From DATEMK01 sp035275625 (GTDB lineage: Bacteria; Bacteroidota; Bacteroidia; AKYH767-A; OLB10), in the NCBI GenBank assembly GCA_035275625.1, contig DATEMK010000600.1:1-36136 (forward strand): a stretch of 36,136 nucleotides of DNA. Reading direction: 5' to 3'. A program made the position numbers and the translations under genes. Under the pieces are notes generated by a model that was not told where the DNA came from, made no database searches, and saw only the letters and a program-made list of their open reading frames with translations. This document shows positions 9,134 through 16,531 of the stretch, one piece after another (positions within the stretch are counted from its first letter, which is position 1; the number at the start of each line of letters is the position of its first letter).

Positions 9134-9904
9134 TCAGATTCTGATCAAAGCATTTCTCTGTAAAAGATTTTTCAATTCGGAAGCGCCATTGCTTTGATCA
9201 GGGGAATTATTTTCTTTGCTGTTCAGGTGGTCCCAGCCTCTTATAAAATTGCTGATTAAATAATCATAAGCAAAAACAAATTTATGAAATGTATAACGCC
9301 ATCCTTTGTTTTGTTTCTGTGTTTCTATCGCGTGCACAATTTTATGATAATTGTTATTGCTGAATATATAGAGCTCGTCAAGAACATTGAGAATAAACTT
9401 GTATTTGGGACAGATATGGGCAAAAATTCTGGAGCGTTCTTCAAAACTAAAAGTCCTGAAATAATTCCTGAATTTTTCTTCCACATCATTCCGGTTTAAT
9501 ATTCCTGAAAGCAAAATATACTCAAACTGATGGCAGGGTGCCGGTATTTTAATGTTCTGCTTATTTACAATTGAAGCTCTCAATACATGCTTAGAATTCA
9601 TTAAAATGATTCCTTTTCTCTCAATATCTATTTTAATTTTAATTTCAAGAGAAGAGTGGTCAGAAAATTTAATGTTGACTATTTGAGAACGGACATTCCT
9701 CTTTGATTTTATATTTATGATTTCCCGCGCAGATGAAATTACATACAGCAACGACTTGTAATCTTCTTTGTCAATCAGAATTTCCAGTTTTTCATCTGAG
9801 GGGATTTGTAAAATGTCATCATAAACATATTTTAAAAGAACATAATTTAATCCTGAACATTCTTTCAGCAAAAAATTTATAAACCTGTATCGTGCGGTTG
9901 TCAT
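9134..9904 (-). CDS. Nucleotidyltransferase-like protein of unknown function
   Basis: 256 aa from the ATG at 9904; a GTG six codons upstream at 9922 is possible. No signal peptide. The N-terminal part (YVLLKY, then EKLEILIDKEDY at about 38-49) resembles the strand-loop-strand of nucleotidyltransferase-fold proteins, where YVVLR is followed by a DIDLLVD type metal motif. Here the motif reads KLEILID, so the usual Asp-x-Asp pair is not intact. The rest is helix-rich with a conserved-looking PAPCHQFEYILL segment, similar in layout to nucleotidyltransferase-like proteins found in polysaccharide gene sets. It lies 233 bases downstream of the Wzc-like gene on the same strand, which fits a link to polysaccharide. 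The family assignment is tentative. Confidence 0.5.
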   Translation of the reverse strand: MTTARYRFINFLLKECSGLNYVLLKYVYDDILQIPSDEKLEILIDKEDYKSLLYVISSAREIINIKSKRNVRSQIVNIKFSDHSSLEIKIKIDIERKGIILMNSKHVLRASIVNKQNIKIPAPCHQFEYILLSGILNRNDVEEKFRNYFRTFSFEERSRIFAHICPKYKFILNVLDELYIFSNNNYHKIVHAIETQKQNKGWRYTFHKFVFAYDYLISNFIRGWDHLNSKENNSPDQSNGASELKNLLQRNALIRI

Positions 9905-10137
9905 TCTATTTTGATATATCACGTGTGTTTTCTATCCTTGTGTTTTGCTGTCCTTTTTTCACTTTAATGATTTTTATCTGGGTCGAAAGTTGCGAATAAA
10001 TTGCAAGAAACTTGTAAAACTTTAGTATGATTTTTTTAAAAAGTTTATAACATTAAATTGATCAAAAACCTTACCGTTATTGGTTTTCATGGGTAAATAG
10101 TCCATAAAATACGTATAAAGTATGAAGTTTTACCGCT

Positions 10138-12369
10138 TTAATAAAACCATAGTGCCACTTTTTTGAGGAAAGGTGTTTTTGTTGTGTTTTCGTTCTTTTC
10201 CTTTTCTGTGTTTTGGAATAGGGTTATTTCGGGTCTTTGTTTCTTAGAATATTTTACTTTGTTTGAAATGAAAAAGATATTTTCGATATTGTAATCTGCT
10301 TTAATTTGAGCGACCTTATCAAAAACACTTTTTTCCTCAGTTCCTGGTTTAATGACATATAAAGTCGCGTTACTGAATTTCATACACGGCATTGCATCCA
10401 TTGAACCTGATATATCAGAAGCATCCATAATAATAAAATCATAATGTTCCTTTAGTTCATTGAGAATTTTATTTATGCTATTGGAGGCAATCAATGAATT
10501 GATTCCAAATTCAAAATTACCTGCGGTTAAAATATCAAGGCCGGGAATAGAAGTAATCTGAACAGCCTCCTGTACCCCAACACGTTTTTGTAAAACATCT
10601 GCTAATGTGTAATTAGATTTGGTTTCAAAACGTTCTTCAACACTCGGGTTGCCGAGATTCATATCAATGATCAGCACATTCAAATCAAGCGCTGCAAGTG
10701 ATTTTGCTAAATGTGATGCAACAAAAGATTTCCCTTCTCCAGAAGAACCGGATGTAACTGTAATGATTTGCCTTTCTCCGGTCTTTCTTAAAAGCAACAT
10801 TTTAGTGCAGAGATTCCTGAATTGAGATGAAAGATTTTTCTTATTACCGTTTTCGATGCTTGCCAACCATGAGATGAGATTTTCACTTTGGACTGAGTCT
10901 TTTGTGTTTGATAAATTCAAGATTTTCCGTAATACAAATGCGGCAATGCTTCCCGTTATTAATCCAAAAAGTATTGTGAGCATCCAGACTAAAGCGGCAT
11001 TCGCCTTGGACGATTCACGGGGAAAGGTCGCTTTTTGAACAAAACTTCCTTCAGTAAAAGGTAGTGAACCTTCTGTTTCGGTTTTCTTATCTGCAATGTA
11101 GTTGTATAATTTTTCAGTTAAAAAAAGCTTTTGATTCAGCCTGTCAAGATTAGATTCATTTGCTCTTGCAATTGGCAAGACGGGAGTTTCAGCTACATGC
11201 ATTCTATTAATTTTATCTTGCTCCAATGCGACTTTTTTTCGTGAATTCCTGACTACATCTGCAACTGTATTTTGAAGGCTGTTTATGTCATCGCTTATAG
11301 TTAAACTATCTGTACCGGCAGCATTTTTTCTTTGAGTTATTTTTTCATTGAGCGAGTCAATGTACCGGGTAATGAGCGGGTCATTGATTAATCCGTAATC
11401 AGTCGTGGCATCAGCAATGTTTCTGTTTTTCCTTAAAGAATCACTTAAGTTTTCCAAAGCAGCCGATAAGAGTTCAAGATTTTTTTTCTGATCTTTAATA
11501 TTTGCAAAGGGTGTCTGAGTTGTATTTGTTGCACTTGCTATCCCTGCAGATTTGTTTTCAGATATTTCGTTGCGTGCATTTTCAAGTTCATTTGTAACTT
11601 TTGCCAATTGCTGATCAATTAATTCGAGAGTATTCAATGCATTGTTCTGTGCTAACAAAGATTCCGAAATACTATTTGCAAGAAGCATCGCTTTTTCGGG
11701 TATGCTATACGTTACCGACAGGGTAGTGATCCCTGCTTCAGATGAAGTAATGTCAATAGAAGATTTTAATAAATTATCTGCCATTGCTTCATCAGAAGAA
11801 ATGGTGAATTGCAAATTTTTGGCAAGAAGAATTTCTGCTTTTGACGGATTGATTTTGGGGTTTTTGTTTATCGTAAAGTTTAAATCTGCTTCATGAATTT
11901 CTTTTCCGAATTCACCTGCTCTCTCCCGCGTTACTCCATCAATGTCATAACTTATAACAAAATTATTTTCGTAAGTATATTTAAAATCGAATTTTTGCTT
12001 ATAGAAATTCCGGTTCTTTACAGAATAGTTGACCGTTATTGGAGAGGAATTGTAAAGTTCTGTTCTGAACAGGGGCTGGGTTTGGAAATAAGCCACGTTA
12101 AGATTTTTGTTTTTTATTCCGTTCATAACAGCATTCTTCAACCCTGCATCATAAACAACAGTTTTTGAAAGTGGATTTCTTTTAATCCTTGCTAATTTTC
12201 CTGAATGGTTTTCGCATGGTTTTTCTTTTAATTTCAACTGTGCTGCAGACTGAAATTTTTCAGCAGAAAAATAATTTATCTTAACGGCTAACGTTGATGC
12301 AGCTACGAGAAATAATAAAATTATTTTTCTACCAAAATATTTTTTTGATTTTAGTTTTAAAGTACGCAT
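10138..12369 (-). CDS. Wzc-like polysaccharide co-polymerase / BY-kinase, lacking a tyrosine tail
   Basis: 743 aa inner-membrane protein. TM1 at about 15-33, a long periplasmic Wzz-type region with coiled-coil stretches (about 245-430), a Pro-containing segment before TM2 (about 457-481), then a cytoplasmic P-loop ATPase. Walker A is GSSGEGKS (541-548), Walker A' is VLIIDMN (565-571) and Walker B is FIIMDAS (645-651). In Wzc/CapB proteins such a domain drives assembly and export of exo- or capsular polysaccharide and autophosphorylates a C-terminal tyrosine cluster. Here the tail is Lys/Glu/Thr-rich with one terminal Tyr, so the cluster is missing. No Wza, flippase, polymerase or glycosyltransferase is adjacent, so it looks like an orphan copy. 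The 565 bases upstream are non-coding and could hold its regulation. Confidence 0.85.
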   Translation of the reverse strand: MRTLKLKSKKYFGRKIILLFLVAASTLAVKINYFSAEKFQSAAQLKLKEKPCENHSGKLARIKRNPLSKTVVYDAGLKNAVMNGIKNKNLNVAYFQTQPLFRTELYNSSPITVNYSVKNRNFYKQKFDFKYTYENNFVISYDIDGVTRERAGEFGKEIHEADLNFTINKNPKINPSKAEILLAKNLQFTISSDEAMADNLLKSSIDITSSEAGITTLSVTYSIPEKAMLLANSISESLLAQNNALNTLELIDQQLAKVTNELENARNEISENKSAGIASATNTTQTPFANIKDQKKNLELLSAALENLSDSLRKNRNIADATTDYGLINDPLITRYIDSLNEKITQRKNAAGTDSLTISDDINSLQNTVADVVRNSRKKVALEQDKINRMHVAETPVLPIARANESNLDRLNQKLFLTEKLYNYIADKKTETEGSLPFTEGSFVQKATFPRESSKANAALVWMLTILFGLITGSIAAFVLRKILNLSNTKDSVQSENLISWLASIENGNKKNLSSQFRNLCTKMLLLRKTGERQIITVTSGSSGEGKSFVASHLAKSLAALDLNVLIIDMNLGNPSVEERFETKSNYTLADVLQKRVGVQEAVQITSIPGLDILTAGNFEFGINSLIASNSINKILNELKEHYDFIIMDASDISGSMDAMPCMKFSNATLYVIKPGTEEKSVFDKVAQIKADYNIENIFFISNKVKYSKKQRPEITLFQNTEKEKNENTTKTPFLKKVALWFY

Positions 12370-12934
12370 GATTTGGTTTTAATTTTTAATTCGCTGTTAT
12401 AGTATAGGTAAACTGTTTTTTAAAAAATTGGTTACGTTATTTCAAAATCTTACAGGGGTAATTCCTGGGGACAGAGATTAAAATTCAATTTTTTTAATAG
12501 CAAATTTCTTATTGGCTGAAAATCAAATCATTGTGAGGTGCGATAAAAAATTTAATTTTCTGATTGAAAAAATATGTGGTTGCAGATTTTTATCACACTG
12601 GTGTGAGCCGTTTAAATTTCCTGATAAAATTTAAAGAAATTTAGATGGGTTAACAAAGGTTAAAATATTTATTTTGAAATTGAATCAAAAAAACTTTCAA
12701 GAATCATATCAAGTGTTTTGAGAGTTTCGGTTTAATTTTTAAAAATAGGAAGCCGGTTTGGAAAATGATGGTTTTTTTACAGCCTCTGAATTGGTGAAAG
12801 TCATGAAAAGTTTTCCTATGCTTAAAAAACGACTTTATTAAGTGGCTACAGAAGCATTTTCTTTTGAAAAATAACATACAATTCCAAAATCAATGAACAT
12901 GATTCATATAAAGCCTAATTCGCGAATATGGACT
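12370..12934. other. 565-base AT-rich non-coding region upstream of the Wzc-like gene
   Basis: No convincing gene on either strand. It contains a TCACAC-TG-GTGTGA palindrome (12593-12606), several poly-T/poly-A tracts, and a 10-bp palindrome ATTCGCGAAT (12918-12927) just beyond the methyltransferase stop. By eye I find no riboswitch fold, tRNA or clear TTG/TANNTTTG promoter. It probably carries the regulatory region of the Wzc-like gene. Confidence 0.5.
12593..12606. promoter_or_regulatory. Palindrome, candidate operator
   Basis: TCACAC-TG-GTGTGA, two perfect 6-bp half-sites with a 2-base centre, 224 bases upstream of the Wzc-like start. The size and symmetry suit a dimeric helix-turn-helix regulator, but none is encoded nearby. 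Confidence 0.3.
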
Positions 12935-13843
12935 TTATACTTTTCCGATAATAAAAATAAGGCTGGAAGACTTTTGTTTATCAAAGAAAGATTTTATTAA
13001 TGTCCTGGTCCCGTTAAAAAATCCTTTTATGAAACCAAGATTGCTTTCTTTATATTTTTCGCTTAAAATGGAAACATAAAATGCATCAAACGGCATTGTC
13101 ATGAATTTTTCCACTTTCATCTGATGGTTTTCAAAAAGCTGTTTAATAGAATCAAGGTTGAAATGATATAAATGCCGTGGGACGTCATAAGCTGCCCAGG
13201 ATTGCCCGTAAATCAATTGCTCGGCAGCTTTGTTGTTTGGAACGGCAACAATTATTTTTCCATTGATTGCAAGCATTTTTTTTAATTCATCAATGATTTC
13301 ATTCAATTTGTGAATATGTTCCAGAACATGCCAAAGTGTTATAATATCAAAACTGCCTTTCGGGAAAAACCGGATTTCGGCAGGTTCTACGACTTCAAGC
13401 AAATGGTTATTAATGGCATAATTCCGGGCATCAGAATTTGGCTCTGCACCTTTTGCATTCCAACCTGATTTTTTTATTGCATATAAAAATTCACCTGTTC
13501 CGCTACCATAGTCAAGGATATTCTTACCCTCCTTACTTATTGATTTTATTAATTTAATCTTTTTTGAAATGGTAAATTGCCTTACAACCTGGTAAATGGA
13601 ATTAATTAACCCTTTTGAAACATTTGAATGTGAAATATAATCTGTTGATTGGTAATATTTGCCAATTGATTCTTCTGTCGGACGAGGGTTTGTGAACTTA
13701 AAACCACACCCTTCACACTGTATTATTTGAAACGTTTCATGTGAAACAGTATAATCTTCACAAGAAATAAATGGTTTAAATTGTGACGAAGAACATACAG
13801 GACATTGAGATAAAGTTTCCAAAGCGTGTGTGTTTAGTTCCAC
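12935..13843 (-). CDS. Class I SAM-dependent methyltransferase with zinc-ribbon-like N-terminus
   Basis: 302 aa, cytoplasmic. Residues 14-46 carry two CxxC pairs (Cys14/17 and Cys43/46), a zinc-ribbon-like start common in this methyltransferase group. SAM motif I is DYGSGTG (111-117), followed by the acidic region KGAEPN and by DIITLWHVLEH, a post-motif typical of UbiG-like Methyltransf_23 enzymes. The substrate is unknown; relatives act on small molecules or sugar-linked groups. The start is GTG at 13843, 11 bases after the mnmG stop, so the two genes are almost certainly cotranscribed. The start codon lies within a degenerate parS-like sequence, and a second parS-like sequence lies in codons for VSHET near residue 34. 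Confidence 0.85.
   Translation of the reverse strand: MELNTHALETLSQCPVCSSSQFKPFISCEDYTVSHETFQIIQCEGCGFKFTNPRPTEESIGKYYQSTDYISHSNVSKGLINSIYQVVRQFTISKKIKLIKSISKEGKNILDYGSGTGEFLYAIKKSGWNAKGAEPNSDARNYAINNHLLEVVEPAEIRFFPKGSFDIITLWHVLEHIHKLNEIIDELKKMLAINGKIIVAVPNNKAAEQLIYGQSWAAYDVPRHLYHFNLDSIKQLFENHQMKVEKFMTMPFDAFYVSILSEKYKESNLGFIKGFFNGTRTLIKSFFDKQKSSSLIFIIGKV
13733..13748. promoter_or_regulatory. parS-like site (14/16) inside the methyltransferase gene
   Basis: CGTTTCATGTGAAACA against the ParB-binding consensus TGTTTCACGTGAAACA: mismatches at positions 1 and 8. It overlaps another palindrome, TGAAACGTTTCA (13728-13739). It encodes VSHET on the minus strand. Confidence 0.45.
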
Positions 13844-13851
13844 GTGAAAAA
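13836..13851. promoter_or_regulatory. Degenerate parS-like site (13/16) at the mnmG/methyltransferase junction
   Basis: AGTTCCACGTGAAAAA keeps the central CCACGTGAAA, with mismatches at positions 1, 5 and 15. It spans the GTG start of the methyltransferase gene. Weak alone; its position between two better matches is what makes it notable. Confidence 0.3.
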
Positions 13852-13854
13852 AGG

Positions 13855-15762
13855 TTATTTTCCGAGATACACCATCAAAACAGAAATATCAGATGGTGAT
13901 ACTCCACTGATGCGCGAAGCTTGCCCGAGAGTTTGTGGTTTAATATTGGTAAGTTTCTGACGGGCTTCATTTGAAAGTGAACTGATTTTTTGATAATCAA
14001 AATCCGAATGAAGGATAATATCTTCAAAGCGGCTCATTTTATTAACAAACTCTTCTTCTTTCTCAAGGTAACCTTCGTATTTCATTAAAATTTCGGCTTG
14101 CTCCAAAGATTCATCGTTGATAAAATGTTCATTAATAAAATCATCTAACCGTATTGAGATGCTCCTGAGATGTTCCAATTTAACCTGGGGACGGGATATG
14201 AGATTAAAAAGTTTTGTTTTTTGACTAATTTTATTCGTTTCACGTGAAACAAGGAGATCGTTTATTTCATCAGGAAGAATTGTGGTTAATTTGAAATAGC
14301 TAATAAGGTTGGTTACTTTTTCTTTCTTTGTAAGAACTTTTTCAACACGTTCTTTGTCTGCTAAACCCAATTCAAAGGAACGGGACGTGAGGCGTATATC
14401 AGCATTATCCTGCCTTAATAAAGTACGGAATTCTGCCCTTGAGGTAAACATTCTATAAGGCTCATCTGTACCTTTAGTTACAAGGTCATCAATTAAAACT
14501 CCGATATATGCTTCTGATCTTTTTAAAACAAAGGGTTCTTTATTGGTCAATTTCAAATGTGCATTTATGCCTGCCATTAAACCCTGGCATGCTGCTTCTT
14601 CATAACCAGTGGTTCCATTTATTTGCCCTGCGAAATAAAGATTTTCAACCAGCTTTGTTTCAAGCGCCAGCGTAAGCTGGTCAGGGGGGAAGTAGTCATA
14701 CTCTATGGCATAACCAGGCCGGAACATTTTTGCATTTTCCAATCCTGCTATTTGCTGCAGGGCTTTGTATTGAATATCTTCAGGCAGGGAAGAAGAAAAA
14801 CCATTCAGATAAACTTCAACAGTATTCCAGCCTTCAGGTTCTACAAAAAGCTGATGTCGTTCTTTATCAGCAAAACGGTTTATTTTATCCTCTATCGAAG
14901 GACAGTAACGCGGACCAATGCCCTGAATCCTTCCGGTGAACATGGGAGATTTTTCAAAACCGGTTTTTAGAATATCATGAACATTTTGATTGGTGTAGGT
15001 TATGTGACAACTTCGTTGTGCTTTTTTACTATTTTCTTCCGTACTTGTACGGAGACCTTCAAATGGTGATGTATTATCCAAATAAGAAAATTTTCCCGGA
15101 TTTTCATCGCCTTTTTGCTCTTCCATTTTTGAATAATCAATGCTGCGACCATCCAAGCGGGGAGGGGTTCCAGTTTTCATGCGACCGCTATGAAACCCAA
15201 GCCTGATAAGGTTTTCGGTGATTCCTACGGATGCTTTTTCACCCGTTCTTCCGCCTCCGAATTTTTTTTCTCCTATGTGAATTATGCCATTCAGGAAGGT
15301 TCCGTTGGTGAGCACAACAGCATTGGCTTTGAATTCTAATCTCATGCCGGTGATGACTCCTGTTATCTTCCCGTTATCAGTAGTAAGCTGGGTTACCATG
15401 TCCTGCCAGAAATCAACATTTGGAGTTTGTTCGAGCATAATTCTCCATTGCTCGGCAAACATGGCGCGGTCATTTTGGGAACGGGGACTCCACATGGCGG
15501 GACCTTTGGATCGGTTTAACATTCGGAACTGGATGGTGCTGCGGTCGCTTACAATACCGGAGTATCCTCCTAAAGCATCTATTTCGCGAACTATTTGTCC
15601 TTTGGCGATACCGCCCATTGCAGGGTTACAACTCATCTGAGCAATCGTTTGCATATTCATCGTTATCAAAAGAACTTTTGACCCCATGTTGGCTGCGGCT
15701 GCAGCGGCTTCGCATCCGGCATGACCGGCACCGACAACGATTATATCATAATTGGAAAACAT
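13855..15762 (-). CDS. mnmG: tRNA uridine-5-carboxymethylaminomethyl(34) synthesis enzyme MnmG (GidA)
   Basis: 635 aa, full length for the family. The FAD-binding glycine motif GAGHAGCEAA lies at 11-20, a conserved CNPAMGG at 45-51, and later segments RYCPSIEDK and YDYFPPDQL are diagnostic of MnmG. With MnmE it uses FAD, NADH, a folate one-carbon unit and glycine or ammonium to modify the wobble uridine of several tRNAs. It lies 63 bases downstream of ybeY and 11 bases upstream of the methyltransferase, all on the minus strand, so an operon is likely. The coding sequence contains a 15/16 match to parS at 14236-14251. The start ATG (MFSNYD) gives the FAD motif its usual distance from the N-terminus. 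Confidence 0.97.
   Translation of the reverse strand: MFSNYDIIVVGAGHAGCEAAAAAANMGSKVLLITMNMQTIAQMSCNPAMGGIAKGQIVREIDALGGYSGIVSDRSTIQFRMLNRSKGPAMWSPRSQNDRAMFAEQWRIMLEQTPNVDFWQDMVTQLTTDNGKITGVITGMRLEFKANAVVLTNGTFLNGIIHIGEKKFGGGRTGEKASVGITENLIRLGFHSGRMKTGTPPRLDGRSIDYSKMEEQKGDENPGKFSYLDNTSPFEGLRTSTEENSKKAQRSCHITYTNQNVHDILKTGFEKSPMFTGRIQGIGPRYCPSIEDKINRFADKERHQLFVEPEGWNTVEVYLNGFSSSLPEDIQYKALQQIAGLENAKMFRPGYAIEYDYFPPDQLTLALETKLVENLYFAGQINGTTGYEEAACQGLMAGINAHLKLTNKEPFVLKRSEAYIGVLIDDLVTKGTDEPYRMFTSRAEFRTLLRQDNADIRLTSRSFELGLADKERVEKVLTKKEKVTNLISYFKLTTILPDEINDLLVSRETNKISQKTKLFNLISRPQVKLEHLRSISIRLDDFINEHFINDESLEQAEILMKYEGYLEKEEEFVNKMSRFEDIILHSDFDYQKISSLSNEARQKLTNIKPQTLGQASRISGVSPSDISVLMVYLGK
14236..14251. 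promoter_or_regulatory. parS site (15/16), probable ParB-binding centromere element
   Basis: CGTTTCACGTGAAACA differs from TGTTTCACGTGAAACA only at the first base, and its 14-bp core GTTTCACGTGAAAC is a perfect palindrome. It lies inside mnmG and encodes VSRET. ParB loads at such sites to organise and segregate the origin region. Chromosomal parS sites are usually near oriC and often near gidA/mnmG. Confidence 0.75.
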
Positions 15763-15773
15763 TTTACCAGGGG

Positions 15774-15805
15774 TACGAATAACGAATAATTACGAATTTA
15801 CGAAT
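15774..15805. repeat. Four copies of a 7-bp TACGAAT-type repeat between ybeY and mnmG
   Basis: Copies at 15774-15780, 15781-15787 (AACGAAT), 15791-15797 and 15799-15805, with 0-3 bases between them. They fill part of the 63-base ybeY-mnmG spacer. Possibly slippage-derived; no function is evident. Confidence 0.6.
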
Positions 15806-15825
15806 AGCCGATCTCAGATTTTGAG

Positions 15826-16266
15826 TCAAAAGGACCGCAAATTTAGATAATAATTTTCCTTCTTTCTCATTGCAGCTTTGTCAGATTTGGTTTTGTCTTT
15901 ATAACCTATGAGATGGAGGGCCCCATGAATCATGACGCGATGTAATTCATTTTGAAAAGTTGTTTTGAAAAGTTTTGCGTTTTCCTTTACTCTTTCAATA
16001 CTAATGAAAATTTCTCCTTGTAAGCCTGGAGTTTGAGATTTATGAATGGCAGTTGAAAGATCAAAGGTGATGATGTCTGTATAATCATCATGGTGGAGAA
16101 ATTGTTCATTGAGCCGGTGAAGAAATTTGTCGGAGCAGAAAATATAATTTAGCGCTTCTATTTTGCATCCTTCTTTCTTTGCGGTTGCTGCGATCCATCT
16201 GCGCAAAGCGTTTTTATCTCTTAAATTAATTTTTATGTCCTGAGTGAAGAAGTTGATGGATGACAT
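15826..16266 (-). CDS. ybeY: Endoribonuclease YbeY (rRNA maturation)
   Basis: 146 aa, the usual length. Family hallmarks are LNEQFLHHDDYTDIITFDLS (about 52-71) and the metal-binding segment HGALHLIGYKD. The canonical motif is H-x3-H-x5-H; here His114 and His118 are present but the third ligand position is Asp124. I recall GYKDK at this site as common in Bacteroidota YbeY, so it is probably a lineage variant rather than loss. YbeY processes the 3' end of 16S rRNA and takes part in ribosome quality control. It is first of the apparent ybeY-mnmG-methyltransferase operon. The ATG at 16266 follows a TAGCTTTG box by only four bases. Confidence 0.93.
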   Translation of the reverse strand: MSSINFFTQDIKINLRDKNALRRWIAATAKKEGCKIEALNYIFCSDKFLHRLNEQFLHHDDYTDIITFDLSTAIHKSQTPGLQGEIFISIERVKENAKLFKTTFQNELHRVMIHGALHLIGYKDKTKSDKAAMRKKENYYLNLRSF

Positions 16267-16270
16267 GAAA

Positions 16271-16278
16271 CAAAGCTA
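16271..16278 (-). promoter_or_regulatory. TANNTTTG box directly before ybeY
   Basis: TAGCTTTG on the minus strand, four bases before the ybeY ATG. It matches the Bacteroidota -7 consensus exactly but has no clear TTG at -33. If used, the transcript would be leaderless or nearly so. Confidence 0.3.
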
Positions 16279-16288
16279 TAAAAATTTA

Positions 16289-16312
16289 AACGCAGAGGCG
16301 CTAAGCGCAGAG
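16289..16312. repeat. CGCAGAG direct repeat with GCGCT-A-AGCGC palindrome
   Basis: In the 265-base spacer between ybeY and the T9SS gene: CGCAGAG at 16291-16297 and 16306-16312, flanking the palindrome GCGCTAAGCGC (16298-16308). It is GC-rich against an AT-rich surround and resembles dispersed repeats of the CGCAGAGxCGC type. The rest of the spacer shows nothing recognisable. Confidence 0.5.
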
Positions 16313-16531
16313 AAAAGGAGGAGTACATTATTATTTACCGATTGGAGATGCGTTGGCTGCGTAATATTTCAGTGCTTTTTTTTATACTTTTACACTCTTG
16401 AATCGGAATGTGTTATCCTTATAAAGGGTCGTCAACGGGGTAAGATAATTGGAAAATTCATTTTGCGGACGCTCCTTTACGTTACATCTTTGCTGAAAAT
16501 TTTTAAGTTAAACCATATAATTAAAAACATC

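Noticed and set aside
12746..12841. 30-codon open stretch on the plus strand in the non-coding region, possible gene remnant
   Set aside because: It has a protein-like composition (TASELVKVMKSFPMLKKRL), but a frame of this length is common in AT-rich DNA and there is no start, partner or recognisable family.
12370..12934. Replication origin in the AT-rich stretch near the parS-like sites
   Set aside because: By eye I find no cluster of TTATNCACA DnaA boxes and no dnaA or other origin gene in the window.
16244..16531. Upstream extension of the 583-residue T9SS protein to 16244
   Set aside because: It would overlap ybeY and place the signal peptide about 96 residues inside the protein; the ATG at 16532 begins a normal signal peptide.
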